The notes beneath the pieces are model-generated. The model ran no database searches and was not told the DNA's origin. It saw only the letters and a list, made by a program, of their open reading frames with translations. DNA of 64,000 bases from Actinomucor elegans (Eukaryota > Mucoromycota > Mucoromycetes > Mucorales > Mucoraceae), in assembly GCA_026027325.1 (NCBI GenBank), contig JAMSLZ010000005.1, positions 1,860,001-1,924,000 of the forward strand, in the 5' to 3' direction. A program made the position numbers and the translations under genes. This document shows positions 13,236 to 25,559 of this stretch, piece by piece; the stretch's first letter is position 1, and each line of letters opens with the position of its first letter.

Positions 13236-13310
13236 CAGTAGCTCATTCTAAATATCTAATCTTCGGATGCGAAATTAAGCCAAGATCGATGGAAAGATCT
13301 ATAAATCTAA
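13236..13310 (+). repeat. Degenerate dispersed repeat copy
   Basis: CAGTAGCTCATTC, a CGGATGCGAAATTAAGCC block and AAGATCGATGGAAAGATCTA follow the family order but with more changes than most copies. Confidence 0.5.
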
Positions 13311-13489
13311 TCATCATACGCAATGTACGCAATTTTACTTCACTGGCCCTAAATGTATAATATTAATCGTTGTAATTCTATCTAGTATGTAACCTAGTAA
13401 ATTCAGTAGGCCATTTTCAGCATGTATTGACAATCAAATGTGACATTCAAGAAATCTCAAACATTGAATATGGATGACAACTGTGGCAT

Positions 13490-13493
<4 letters not shown>

Positions 13494-13524
<31 letters not shown>
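13494..13524. repeat. Poly(A)31 homopolymer
   Basis: Uninterrupted A run followed by five G. Confidence 0.95.
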
Positions 13525-13527
<3 letters not shown>

Positions 13528-14211
13528 GGAACATTGCTTTTCAAATTCCTAATTGCCTTTAGTATTTGTTTTGAAAATATGCTATTGCTTTATATATGTA
13601 CCTCGAATAGTAATCGTATTCTAAAAACTGCAAAAAAAAAAAAGAAAGTTGGTCTATTTAGGATAGTTTCATAAATGGATAAATATATTAGGTAATTCCT
13701 GCACTATTAAATGTATTGTTTTATTTGGAGTATCGACAGGGTTTTTGTAAATAAAGTTTATACCAAAACTTTTACTGCTTTTTTTGGGGGGCCCAGAAAA
13801 TATTTTTTAAATCATCGCTGGCCAATGAAGAACGAGAAAGCCAGATAGTTATTGTAGCTACTATGTATTAACTTGCTGACATTATAAAAGCATTTTAGAG
13901 GAATGTCTTTTGAACGTAATTATATTTGTCATTATTCACTGTATGCGTTAATATTTTTAAAATATTTTTTGTTAGACCGGAAAGCCTAATACTTTGCTCT
14001 AAATAAAAAAATGACTTTAAGTAACTTGCTATGAGAGTCATATCATAAGATATGAAAGTTGGTTAGATATTAACCACAATAATGTAGCGTTTGCACTTTT
14101 ACTATTCAAATATCGAGTGAAGTTATAATTTTTTTAAAATCAGCCAGATATTCTTTTGGCCATGGTCAAACGAACCAATCTTTGGTAGTAGTGCATGTCC
14201 GGTTCGGACAC

Positions 14212-14220
14212 TTTATATAC
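14212..14220 (+). promoter_or_regulatory. Candidate TATA element of eL36
   Basis: TTTATATAC about 125 bp before the eL36 start codon, next to a GC-richer block. Assignment is an inference from position. Confidence 0.3.
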
Positions 14221-14342
14221 CCCCTTTGCGCCGGACGGAAACTCTTACTTGCGAGATGCAGGTGTGTGGGGGAGTATGGTAAGAAACAAAGAGAGCAACA
14301 AGTTCAATTTGATATTGATCCCCCTCTTTCATCATACATACA

Positions 14343-14967
14343 ATGGTTGCATCCAAGTCTGGAATCGCTATTGGTCTCAACAAGGGCCATATCACCACTC
14401 GTCGTGAACTCAAGGCCAAGCCCTCTAACAAGATTGGTGTATGTATTATTAGATGGATCGATGGATGGGGGGTTAGGGTAGAGAAATAGCGCTATTTCGA
14501 GATTATGTCAAAATGTCAAAACAAATCGACGTACACTCATGCGCACTTATACACATATACTCGTATGCACGCAACCAAGAGAGACGTCTATTTCAAATGC
14601 TATATCTCTCTCTCTCTCTACCCCTCTCACATTGAATCTATTTTGATTACTTTACAAATTACTAAACAATTGTTGCTTGTTTTGTAGGCTGCTTCCAAGC
14701 GTACCGTCTTTGTCAAGAGCATCGTTCGTGAAGTCACTGGTTTCGCTCCCTATGAACGTCGTCTCATGGAATTGATCAAGAACTCCAAGGACAAGCGTGC
14801 CAGAAAGCTCTGTAAGGCCAAGGTAAAGTGAAATATTATTATTAGTTTTTTTATTGGAATTGTGTATTCACCCTATTCGTTTGCTGTAATAGCTCGGTAC
14901 ATTCACCCGTGCCAAGAAGAAGATTGAGGAACTCCAAACTGTCATTGCTTCTTCTCGTCGTCATTAA
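14343..14967 (+). CDS. RPL36: 60S ribosomal protein eL36
   Basis: Large-subunit ribosomal protein. Three exons: 14343-14438, 14688-14822 and 14893-14967; 101 aa, the normal family length. Hallmarks: IAIGLNKGH near the N-terminus, [19 protein letters not shown] in the middle, SKDKRARKL, and a basic C-terminal helix (RAKKKIEEL) ending in SSRRH. Codon use is strongly biased, fitting high expression. The first intron (249 nt) is long for this window, where most are 50-70 nt; long first introns are common in ribosomal protein genes. The start is the only Met before GLNKGH. Confidence 0.96.
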
Positions 14968-16980
14968 ATATAGTTCACTTTGGAAGAGAGGAGCAATCTT
15001 CTCGGCTTTAAATGCTTTGGTGTTCTCTACATAGATTTAATAAATACGAGTTCAAAGTTTATCTATACATAATACGTTCAAAGGGCTGGTTTGTTATTTT
15101 CGTTTATTGAGAGGGGTGTTTTTTAACAAAAAACATGATGAGCGAAATCCAGGGCTGTTATTGAGGTTGTCGATTGACTCGAATATCAAAGCCAAAGACT
15201 AGTTGGCTGGAGGACTTGTAAATATTGGATATTATATGATATATCGTGATCCTGAGTGACAAGAAAATGAATAGTTTATTGATGTTTGAATACCTACCAT
15301 ATATCAATTGAAATTGGAAATTGTATTAAATTTGCTTCAGAGGAAACTAGTATTTACATGTGTTGTATACCGAGTACAGCAACGCTATAATCAGAAATGC
15401 AATAGATCCGAGCAAGCAGATCAAGTTTCTATTCTTATATGGTGTAACACTCTGATTTACTGAGAGGTTCTAATAGATGTAGTAGTTTATTCTGAACATA
15501 AACTACATACTTGTCAGATGCGATATTAGATCGCGATCGGTTATGAAATCTACATGTAATTTTACAATCAATTAATTAATTGCAAACAAGTACAATACAT
15601 TGATTGCATTACTATTTTTTCTGAAAAAAAAAAGGGCTTGGCATATGCAACAAGTTATCTTGAGTGCATACTTCTTATTTGATGCAATGTCACCTTCCAT
15701 CAGTAGAGGAAACTCGATCGTTACATCAAGTTACTATGAAACGCATGCATTTTTGCTAAAGTATTTTATATCTGTTGTATTTCTATCAAATAATAACTAT
15801 AGTAATATTATTATTGCACTAATGTTGCCTATACTATATACAAATGTTCATTCGGGTCCTTTAACAACTATCGGAAATGTTAAAAAGGGATGATTTCTGA
15901 AAATCCATAAAAGGGGTCGTCACCTTCAACCCAAATTTTAAAAATCCATTTTTTTTGTAGCATGAAAGTCGTGGTTTTAAGACAATCTATCAATGTCATG
16001 GGTTAAATATAGGAGAGAGTAAACAAACTTGTCTTTTGTATATTTTATTGTATATTAAATGCTCGAGTCATGGCTAAATTTTTTAAAATAAATAGAAAAA
16101 GTTCAAAAAATCAGCTCTTATGAATGATAATATTTGGGTTAAAAAAATGCAATCAATACTTACATCATTGAACACAGTATCTATGTCTGCATACCCATTA
16201 CTAAAAGATCCTTTGTATATCAACATTTTGCTACCTTAAAGAATGGTATCGTAATTTAAGTCAGTATTTTCAGTAAGTCAAGACGATATGATGATAATTT
16301 CTGAGAGCCAACAAAGACTGATAAAACACCTAGAGAAGTGTCTTTGCATCAGTTTTTGAAGGTATTTAAGGTAGTTTACAGGTATGACTCTAACTAATTC
16401 TATTTCTCACGATTTCGAGTATATTTTAGCGCCTGTTATGTTGTCTGAAAACTAATAATAGAGCCCGAGTTCACTAATTTTAAGCTTAGCAAAAGTATAT
16501 ACGACTAATGAAACTTGACAGTTTGAAAGGAAGTGCGCATAATTATGTTGGGTAACATTGCTATGTATTCTATTTTGTTCATAGATTATGTGTCTAGGTA
16601 AACAGGCATTTTTACAAAAGCACAGCAGAGTGTCTAACTATCAGAACTTGAGCTTATATTAAAGGCAATTAGTAAAAGTGTAGTTTAAGGCTACTTTCTA
16701 TTGATTGAAAATTAGTACAGTATGATATACTATCCCTAGTTTAAACCTATTTTAAGTCAACATGCTTTTGCTTGTTGTACTGTGAAGCAGAGGAATCTAA
16801 ACCTAGAAATAAACAATGAGCTCTGCACATACTCTGAAAAGGCAACCGTGACCGTGGCACAGAAATATAATTGTATCCGCGCATTCTCAAAAAGCTACAC
16901 CTTACTTTATCAACCATACCAATTGAACTTTTTCCCGTTTATTGTCTACATTCCTTCCATCATTTTAACACATAAAAGAG
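14968..16980. other. Intergenic between eL36 and END3
   Basis: About 2 kb, AT-rich, no gene seen. Contains a clear dispersed-repeat copy (15474-15552). Short frames such as 15600-15893 show no domain, signal or codon bias. Confidence 0.6.
15474..15552 (+). repeat. Dispersed repeat family copy
   Basis: TAGATGTAGTAGTTTATTCTGAACATA, then TCAGATGCGATATTAGA and a GATCGG block, matching the family order. Confidence 0.7.
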
Positions 16981-18504
16981 ATGAATGCGATTACACAAGC
17001 AGAGCGTCAAAAATATGCAGAGATTTTCCAAGCAAGAGGCCAAGTGAATGGCTACATGTCTGGTAAAATTCCTTCGAGATGAGAAAGCTCTAAATTGTTT
17101 CTAATTGTTTGGTCTTTTGTAGGTGCAACCGCCCGCGATGTCCTTTTAAACTCGAATTTGCCTCCTAATCGTTTAGAGCGTATCTGGTAAAGTGTACTCA
17201 AAGCATATTTGTAGTTGATATTGACCAAGATGCAATAGGGATCTTTCTGACATCGACAAGGACGGCAATCTCGACTTTGAAGAGTTTTGCATTGCAATGC
17301 ACTTGACTTTTGATTGTATCAATGGTAATGAAGCTCCCATCTCGCTTCCACCTTCTTTAATTCCTGCCAACAAGGTCCATCTGTTACCACCTCAACAGCA
17401 ATACCCTCAACAAACGGGTTACCAACAGCCTCAACCAACTGGCTATCAAGGATACCAACAACCACAACCTACAGGCTACCAACAACCACAACCTACTGGT
17501 TATCAGCAACCACAACCTACAGGCTATCAGCAGCCTCAGGCTACCGGGTATTACGGTCAACCACCAGTAGAACAGGAATTCAGTTGGGATATGACACCAG
17601 ATGAAATGACATCCTATCAAAACATCTATGCCAAATATGCCAATGATACAGGAAAAGTCAAATGTAAGTGATAAAAGTACAGACCAAAATTACCGTTGTT
17701 GTTAATATCATTCTATAGTTAGCAGAATGGAAGATTTCTATACTACATTGGGACTGGCACGTACAGATCTTACCAATGCATGGTAAAATTTCTGAGAAAA
17801 TGAAGAAAAAAAAAGAATGAAACAACTAATATATACATACTTACAGGACTTTGATTGATGTAAACCATACAAACGCACTTACGCAAGACCAATGCTTAAT
17901 GTTCTATCACGTATTGAACCAACGTACACGTGGTATCCGTATCCCCAAAGAACTTCCACCCGATCTCCATGCTGCATTTGCTGGTGAATATGCAGCTGAT
18001 TTCGGAGAACGTCCAGGATCTGGCACAGGTGCACGCAAAGGAACAAATCAGTCCATGTCTAGCAGCGCCAAGTTAGCTGATAGCTATGTCAATCGTTTAG
18101 GTGCAGCTAGCACATCTTTGAGCAGCAAGGCCACAAAATCAGGCACCAAGTATGATGAAGAAGATATGCTCAAGAGAGAATTGGCCGAATTAAAAGAGCG
18201 TGTCAAAGAAGCAGAACGTAAAGCAAAAGAAGCCAAAGACAGCGAAAATTATGAGTCATTTGCTTCTCGTCCTATTCGCGATCAATTCCAAGCTTTGTAT
18301 GACTATAAACTACGCCAATTAACTGATCAAAGTGATATTGAAGATAAAGTTCGTAAGCAAGAAAGAGATATTGAGGCTGCTCGCGATGCAGTGCGTAGAT
18401 TGAATCGTATTGTGGATGATGTTAGATCAAAGAAACGTGAGTTGGAATCATTACTGGAAGAAAGAAGATTAGAAGTACAAAAGGCTTTACGTGCATCTGA
18501 ATAA
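16981..18504 (+). CDS. END3: END3, actin/endocytosis EH-domain adaptor
   Basis: Component of the Pan1-Sla1-End3 complex that drives actin assembly at endocytic sites. Five exons: 16981-17062, 17123-17186, 17239-17663, 17719-17782 and 17847-18504; 430 aa (yeast 349). First EH domain at the N-terminus with a complete EF-hand loop (DIDKDGNLDFEE, 53-64); second, degenerate EH-like domain after about residue 165 (SWDMTPDEMTSYQNIYAKY); then a Ser-rich linker and a C-terminal coiled coil (about 325-430), the order seen in End3. The extra length is mostly a Gln/Pro/Tyr-rich linker with six TGY units, four of them QPTGY. Stop lies 38 bp from that of the convergent SUMO ligase gene. Confidence 0.93.
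17409..17550 (+). repeat. In-frame tandem repeat coding QQPQPTGY units
   Basis: A roughly 24-nt unit repeated several times inside END3 exon 3 with mostly synonymous differences between units (for example CCTACAGGC versus CCTACTGGT), so the peptide is conserved more than the DNA. Confidence 0.85.
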
Positions 18505-18542
18505 TGTTAATAAAACAATGGTTGTCATAGCATTTTATTATA

Positions 18543-18604
18543 TCAGTTAAACTTGTGTACATTCATATAATGATTGCCATTACTACTACTATGATTACTA
18601 TTAC

Positions 18605-18635
<31 letters not shown>

Positions 18636-20652
18636 ATACAATGTACCGAAATGAGGCAGGATCAAGGTTTCGTCGCTATGGTTATTACTGATATCCGTAG
18701 ACTGCTGGTCGGTAATATTGCTATATAAGTCAAAGGGATTACTACGATTTCATAGAGATTGGCTTTATAGATTAATATACCTTGTACTATTATTGTTTCC
18801 TTCTTGTTCAATAAAGGGCTCTTCTAATTCATCCTCGCTGTCTAGAGTCAGATCAATTATGTTTGTCTTTTGTTTTTGTCTTGCTGGCTGTTCAGTTGGT
18901 TCTTGATGATCATCGCATGGAGACTTTCGTTTTCCAGTTGTCAATGCATCAGAAAAGGGTATATCATTGCTGGTTTGTTGAGACGGTATCACTGCTTGGG
19001 TCTCATCTGTTGTTGAATTATTTTGTACAATGGCCGGTGGGTGTTCGTCATCATCGTCCAGTAATATAGTTACTTCTTCTGGTTTAATAATATCCGCCAA
19101 AGGCGCTTCTGTTTCTTCCTCTTCTTCTGAATCATCATTCTTGTTGGCAAGATCTGGGTTTTCGTCAATAATAGTTACATGGCCATTAGGTTCAACGCGA
19201 ACTGTATCAATATGTTTGGGAGTATTTAGTAGCATTTCTGTGAAATATCCATCTACAATCAAGTCCTCCCAATCCTCTATCCGTCGGTAACATACAGGAC
19301 AAGACCATGTTGGCGTTTGCTCATTCATTGTAAGGAATGTGTATGCGTCAAAACACTGTAGATGCTGACATGTTTTAGACCGAATTGGTGTGATGATACG
19401 AGTAAAGGCCAACTATAAACAAATGGATTAGTATATGTCATCATAACCCCATTTTCAAAAAAGACCTACTGGATCTTTAGTAGATACTGTCTCTGATTCC
19501 ATGATAACATCAGAATCGTTTTGAATTTGCTGTACTGTTTTGAATAACATTAGTATGTGGCTGAATTGTTATCAAACATACGCTTACATTTCTGTAGCAC
19601 TTGCTCCTTAGGTACTACTCGGGATTCCTTTAGGACTTGAATCAGGTGATTGACAGGCGTTCTTTCTGTAATATAAACACTCGCAATATAAGGTGTATCG
19701 CTGTTAATATATACCAACTCTACATTGTTCATCGCTTGTTTTCGCGTCATAATCGTAAGATCGGCGGGATTAACGGTACCAGGTTTGCCTTTCAAACAAC
19801 GAAGCGTCTATGTGTAAATCATAATCAATACCCTATGTTGTATTTTTTTTTAGAGTATCACTTACACTGCCCTGAATAACGTTGTCGTTTACTTTTAGTT
19901 CACAAACACCGGGAAACTCCACCAATAGATTGCTCGAATTACCCGTGTATTTAGAGCAATAGAATCGAATCTGATAGGGTGGTCTTTCATCGCTAGCGTT
20001 GGAAGTCGCTAGTAGCTGTCGCTGTGTTTCAGTGAGAGAAAACTGGAACGTCTTGGATTGTCGCTGATTGCCGATTGCAACTATCAAATAGGGTCAATCG
20101 GTCCTATCGATACTGATATATGTATTTTTAAACTTACTAGGGATAATCTTAATGTTGGTTAGTCTCGTTAAAGGTTTAAAGAAAGGGCTTGGCTTAAAGT
20201 GCAGATGTTCAATTCGAGGTGCAGTCGTCTTTTCGCGTACCATATGAGACGGTCTATGGCAGTTGACAGAAATCTCATTATTTTCGTATTTCCAGAACAG
20301 CCTTGTTTTGTAAAAACACGTTAGTTTCCTCACCATAATTACGAAAGAGCTCTTACTTTCTAGGGGCAACTTCATTCACTATTCGAACAACTTGTGCCAG
20401 GCTTTGTGTCTTATTATTGGCGATTAAGCTCATTATATAATTTGTGAACCTTACAATGATCTCGTCCTTTTACCAGACACTACCATACGTGCATGATGGC
20501 TCAGAGTCGCATTGACAGTTTTGATACAATCTGTTATTTCTTTCACAGTTGCATTTCGAAGATCGTTTTTCAAAACCTAAAAGAAGGTTATTAGAGTTCA
20601 GTTTTTTTCTTTGAACAAGTTATGCCTAAAGTACCTCAAAGTTATTGTCCAT
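18543..20652 (-). CDS. Siz/PIAS SUMO E3 ligase (SAP-like, PINIT, SP-RING, SIMs)
   Basis: Promotes transfer of SUMO from Ubc9 to nuclear substrates. Nine exons: 20635-20652, 20484-20576, 20357-20409, 20138-20301, 19866-20080, 19588-19807, 19470-19534, 18781-19412 and 18543-18720; 545 aa. The short N-terminus resembles a SAP helix pair. The PINIT domain runs from about residue 60 to 260 (FKPSPFFKPLTRLTNIKIIP, then IRFYCSK). SP-RING at about 280-320 has CQHLQCFDAYTFL and WSCPVC. Two SUMO-interacting motifs follow: VTILLDDDD (about 390-398) and IIDLTLDSEDE (about 461-471). The last exon codes a poly-Asn tract from an AAT microsatellite. Least certain are the exon 2/3 junction (donor GTAGTG) and the last exon; without the last intron the protein would stop at 18765. 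Confidence 0.88.
18605..18634 (-). repeat. (AAT)n microsatellite coding poly-Asn
   Basis: About nine AAT units on the gene strand in the last exon of the SUMO ligase, followed by AGT/AAT codons (Ser/Asn). Confidence 0.85.
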
Positions 20653-21517
20653 CGTTTACAAGGCCCGTTGTGTATTTCTGCCAGTAGTTTGATAATAAAC
20701 AAAAGGATTAACAGTAGCAGCTGGGAAAAAAAATATTTTTTTATCGCCTTCCATCATGTCCTTCCGTATCAGCAGCCTTTCTCTCCCCTCTTTCGCTTGC
20801 GTTACTAGCTTTTTGCACAGATCTGGTTCGCTGCTGTAAATCTGCGTGACTAGGGTTGCGTGACTGTTATGTATAGTATGCTGTAAATGCCAATGCCAAA
20901 TGGATGCTCGGTTCGAGTTCAAGGATTATGATGTAGTCTTTAAAACGCCAGCATGTAATAAAGATACAATTTAAACACTAAAGAGAATATGTGCATACTC
21001 TTTATATATATATGGGAAACTTGATATAGTTTTCTAAAACTAAAAAGTAGGCCAGTTTGTAATTCGGATAAAAGCCTACTTTTTTTTTGATACAAGGTAT
21101 ATTACAAGTTTTACGTCATTCGATGCACAATTGAATTCTACACAAACATTATTAATAATATTCTAATTTATTTGCAGCTTTTAATTATATAATGATCACA
21201 TCAAAGCAAGAATTGATTTTGGCCATTATCCATGCCATTTACTCTCTGCGGACACTCAAAAAAAAAAAAAAGATAAAAAATTGCGTATTTCTGGAAAGGT
21301 AATGACATGAAGAATTGGCTGAAATGCATGCTTATTTGCCTTTATACTACACTATCAAGTTCTGAATAAGTAAGCCTTTTATTTTATACAATTTTAAAGA
21401 CATAATATATATATAAAAAAAAATAAAAAAAAAGTACAACGATCAAAATATTAGGAAAAAAAAAAGGTAGTGATGCAGTTAGATTATGGAAAGGAAAAAT
21501 GTAATGTTATATTAGAT
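20653..21517. other. Intergenic between SUMO ligase and NOP15-like gene
   Basis: Carries the SUMO ligase promoter. AT-rich with several short A/T runs; no gene seen. Confidence 0.6.
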
Positions 21518-22506
21518 TTAAGCAAAAGAAGGGAAATCATACTCGATACCGGCCTTCTTGATTTGCTCGCGTAATTTTTCTTCAGTCTTTTTGAGCTTGT
21601 TGTGCTTCTTTTCTAATTCTTTGGATGTCTTTGGTTTGTTGTGCATACGACGATTGTGAAGCTCGTAGTTGGCAGGCTTATAAACTTTTTCACAACCAAT
21701 GAATAACTTTTCATGCACCTTTTCAGCGGGAACCACTGAACACTTCAACATATGTTCAAATAAGAGATAGTTGTTCATGGTTTCTGCAACGATTTGAGCA
21801 ACATCTGCTGATTCAAACTCAATGAATGCATAGTGCTTAGAACGACCGGTTTTCTTGTTACGGGCCATACGAAGTCTAGAAATGTCACCGAATTGACTAA
21901 AGTAACCTCTCATTTCCTTTTCGTAAAAGCCATGAGGAATACGGCCAAGATAAATAACACCCTTTTCTTCGGTCTTAGCAGGCTAATGTAGATTAGATCA
22001 GTCAATGTTATTTTATTTTTCATCCTTGCCAGTTTTTTTTTCATTACCTTGGCAGTCTTTGATTTCTTATCAAAAGTCTGTTTGGTCTCAGTCATGCTTT
22101 CTTCCAACTTCTTTTCATCTAAAGCAACAATGTCTTTATCGTCGGCCTCTTCATCAGAAGAATCTTCACCTTCACTGCTGCTGGCAATGTCACCCAAGAT
22201 CTCTTTTCTGAAAGCTTCCTCTTGTTCCTCGGTAAGCTCTTCTTCCTCCTCTTCAGGAGCTTGTTGCTTTACCTCTTCTTCATCGTCACTGCTTTCGAGT
22301 TCTTGCTTAGCAATGACCTTCTTCTTAGGGGCAGTAGCTTTCTTTTTATTGGCAGGTTCGGCTTTGTCCTTGGAGAAAGAAACGCGCTTTCTCTTAGATC
22401 CAGCGTCAGCCTCAGTGGTGGTAGGCTTCTCAGCGGCAGCCTTCTTTACAGGTGTAGTCTTCTTGACAGGTGCTTTGGTATCCTTCTTTGATTTAACAGC
22501 AGCCAT
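21518..22506 (-). CDS. NOP15: NOP15/NIFK-type nucleolar RRM protein
   Basis: RNA-binding factor needed for 60S subunit and pre-rRNA maturation in the nucleolus. Two exons, 22048-22506 and 21518-21982; 307 aa. The first half is a Lys-rich then Glu/Asp/Ser-rich low-complexity region, typical of nucleolar proteins. The RRM follows: GVIYLGRIPHGFYEKEM (RNP2), then GRSKHYAFIEFES (RNP1), and VPAEKVHEKLF, the conserved NOP15/NIFK segment just after the RRM; a basic coiled coil closes the protein. The family pattern IPHGFYE is diagnostic against other RRM proteins. An antisense 154-codon frame here is only a shadow of the acidic codons. Confidence 0.9.
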
Positions 22507-22626
22507 GATCTAATATATATATACTGAATGGTTCAAAAAGCCCAGTACCTCAAAAGAAAAAAAAAAATATAATACCTTTCAAATATTTTTTCAAAGGGAA
22601 AGATGGTCACGCAAAAAAAGTCACGA

Positions 22627-22645
22627 TTTTTTTTTTTTTTTTTTT
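22627..22645. repeat. Poly(T)19 homopolymer
   Basis: T run between the NOP15-like gene and the chitin synthase stop; no gene in this 228-bp spacer. Confidence 0.9.
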
Positions 22646-22734
22646 GTAAGGTCTAGTGCAAAATGGTTTATTTTATAATGAAAGGGTTGGGTAAAAAGTG
22701 TTTAATTATAGATATTTAATACAAAGGTAACTGT

Positions 22735-25096
22735 CTAACCAGTAAAGATCTTCATAAACAAATAGAAGCATGCGCCGACAAAGCGCACAGCGGATAAACC
22801 TGCTACAGACCAAAGGATGAAACCGAGGTAAGCTGTGGCACGATCATTATAGTTGCCAAACCACTTTAATACGTCTTGACCGTTAGTGATAATAGTAACC
22901 AAGATCATGTTTGAAATGATCCAAACTGTCACGAGTATTGTTCTAAAGGATCGATAGTAATCTTCTTGTTTGGTCTTTGCATCTCTCTTTGTTACTTCTG
23001 GTATCACAGTTGTTTTGAGATCCAAACAAGCTTCATCGTATAATTCGTTCAAATCCTTTTGTTCGGTAGGAGCAGCCACTTCCAATTCATACTCGCCATC
23101 TTTGCCCTTTGTTCCTTTAACGACACCCAAATCGGTTGAAACGCCGTTATCACCTTTTGTACCCCAAGAGACATCGTGCGTGTTACAGAATGCATAGATA
23201 TTAAGCACGTTGATATAACTGGGAGACATAAAGATATAGGGCAAGAAACTAGTAAACATGTGCCATGGATCCAAGAATAATATACTAGCCAAAAAGTACA
23301 TGATGTAGGTAGAACAGACGGAGATGATAACATTACGGAACGTGCTTTGTTTAATGAGCGCCAGAAATTGCTCGCTCACGTTTCCAGCTGCTGCTTCTGC
23401 TTGTGCAGTAATAACAGCAATTTTGACACCCTTGGCTGTGATCCAGATTGTACAAAACATGATATAGCCCATGAGGAAAGCAAAAAAGACAATAATCATG
23501 GTGTAAGCCCACTTGAGACCTTGAGGTCGATTACCCATAGCGATAATGAATTGAATGATGAGTAGTAATACATAAATATAGTTGAGAACAGTGTGAATAA
23601 CAGAACCGATGCTAGAGCTGAAAGGTGGTTCTGGAGCCGTGATAATGGAAGTTGTCATGATGTAAAATACAAGGTAAAAGTTACCGATAGCAAACCAAGA
23701 AAAGATGAGATTGTAGAGTTGATACAAGTCATTAAACATGAATACCATCTTTCGAAGGATGTTGTGATCTGAACTCCAGACTTTACGCCAGTGAACCATA
23801 GAGTAAATACCAGCAAAGAAAGAACCATTCAACCAACGACGACGCTGAGAGATGAATTCGGCAACAGTGTCAGGCACATCAGTTTCACCAGAGGCATTCG
23901 AACAATAATGAAGCACCCAAGCAGCATCTTTTTTAGCCACGAGTTCGTAACACAAAATACGATCTTCAGCGAGATACATATTGGCTGTAAAGATATCAGC
24001 ATCACTACCGTGCATCTTTTCACCTAAAAAGTACTTTTCGAGTGGGCCAACACCATGTATGTCATTTTGAAGAGCGGAGTAACGATAGGCAGAGAAAGCA
24101 CCAGGTAACACCGAGATATGTCCAAACACAGACTCGAGAGGTTTATCAAGGATATTTGACATTTTATATTCAAAATTTTGCGAGGCTACCAAAGGATTCA
24201 GGAGCTGGACACCACCTGTACCCAACATAGCTTTGATTTCACCACAAGCACCAGCCACATTACTGTTAATATCAAAGGATTTCCAAAGGTTATAGATCGA
24301 TCTTCCTCCAGGCTTGGTTCCTACATCCAACAAGACGCAGACTTGAGGCTTCAAGAGGGGTCCAAAAGCTTGAAAGAACCAACGATGAGAATTGATTTTT
24401 TTTTGGTTCTTTTCCTTGAGGCAAAACAGGATTTGCACAGGTACAACACCCTTTTCAGTACCTCTAAAGTTCATATCTGCATCAACGGATATTTGAGTCG
24501 TATGCTTATGAAATTAACAATCTTGTTAGTACTACGTTGGACAACAAATTATAAATATAAACCAACCTCATAGATATGAGCCGTCACTGGCTTTCCTTCA
24601 ACGATATTCTTGGCCAGACCGTCTTGGTAGACGCCCATCGCTGCCAACACGGACAATGTGCGAGGATGAATTTTTGTACGGCCGTCAGACACGATACATA
24701 CAACTACTTTCTTCCAACCAGCAGCCCCCCAAGTATTTGATCTGCTACGAGAACAAAGATGAGACACGTTTTTCATCACACCGTTCATTGTTCTACAAAA
24801 CAAGATTTCGTCTTCCTATAGGGACACGTTAAAAAAAAACCCCATCAAAATCCCATATTGATTTGACGCTTACATTGTACATGGTCAATACAATGAAAAG
24901 TTCAGTTTCTCGATTCATCAAATTTTGTCGTAACTGGTATTTTTCACGCTCGAAATCAGCTGGATCACAAGTAGCAGCAGTGTATCTCATATGAGTGAAT
25001 TCGTGTTCATCCTTACGACTTACTCGTTGAAGATACTTGTTTGGAACTGGATTATCCAATACCAAATTACCACTCGTCAATTTGACCTTACGAACT

Positions 25097-25132
<36 letters not shown>

Positions 25133-25559
25133 TCAATTTTAGCAAAAAGCACGTTGTAGCTCCTTATTAAAAAAACTTACTTGTTTTGAATCTTCTTGTC
25201 TGTCGCCTGGGTGCAATACCAAAATCGCCAGGTCCGCCACCAATCATGTTCGAAGGTGGATTGCCAAATCGTGCTCCTCCTCCACTTGGAGCAACAGAAG
25301 AAGACATTGAAGTGCCATTAGGTGTTCCTAATAAAGGCTGCTGCATATTATTGGTACCTGGAATTGAGGATTCATAATATCCAAGGGTATTGTCTTGCGG
25401 ATAGCCTGGGCTATTACCACCACCATTATTATTATTGCTGCTACTATAGGAAGTCTGCTGCATAGAGTATTCTTCGCCCGTATTAAACCTCGGTCTGGCA
25501 GGCATTCTAGCAGAAGGCAATGGACTGTCATTGTTTTGTGGATTATTGTATTGATACAT
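22735..25559 (-). CDS. Chitin synthase, division 1 (class I-III type)
   Basis: Plasma-membrane family-2 glycosyltransferase that polymerises UDP-GlcNAc into chitin. Four exons: 25181-25559, 24874-25094, 24567-24815 and 22735-24504; 872 aa. N-terminal about 125 aa are disordered (Asn/Gly/Pro/Ser-rich), then the chitin synthase N domain ([17 protein letters not shown]), [20 protein letters not shown] (about 243-247), LLDVGTKPG (about 342-350), EDR (about 463-465) and the catalytic QRRRWLNGS (about 503-511). At least six transmembrane segments follow. The order matches division 1 enzymes; no myosin motor or cytochrome b5 domain, so not class V/VII. Intron 1 ends in a tract of 31 T just before its CAG acceptor. 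Confidence 0.96.
25099..25129. repeat. Poly(A)31, acting as T-rich acceptor tract on the gene strand
   Basis: Lies in chitin synthase intron 1; on the coding strand it is 31 T followed by GCAG. Confidence 0.95.

Larger units (their letters stand above)
11809..14342. other. Intergenic, PYK promoter side to eL36
   Basis: No gene seen in about 2.5 kb. Contains T39 (12574-12612), a short GT run just after it, A31 (13494-13524), and a degraded dispersed-repeat copy at about 13236-13310. The PYK and eL36 genes diverge from this region, so both promoters lie at its ends. Confidence 0.6.

Noticed and set aside
20410..20483. 26-nt intron alternative (donor GTAAGG, acceptor AATGAG) in the SUMO ligase
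   Set aside because: It keeps frame but is far shorter than any other intron here; the 74-nt intron with a CTTAAT-like branch site is preferred.
22049..22513. 154-codon plus-strand frame rich in Ser
   Set aside because: Antisense of the Glu/Lys-rich part of the NOP15-like gene.
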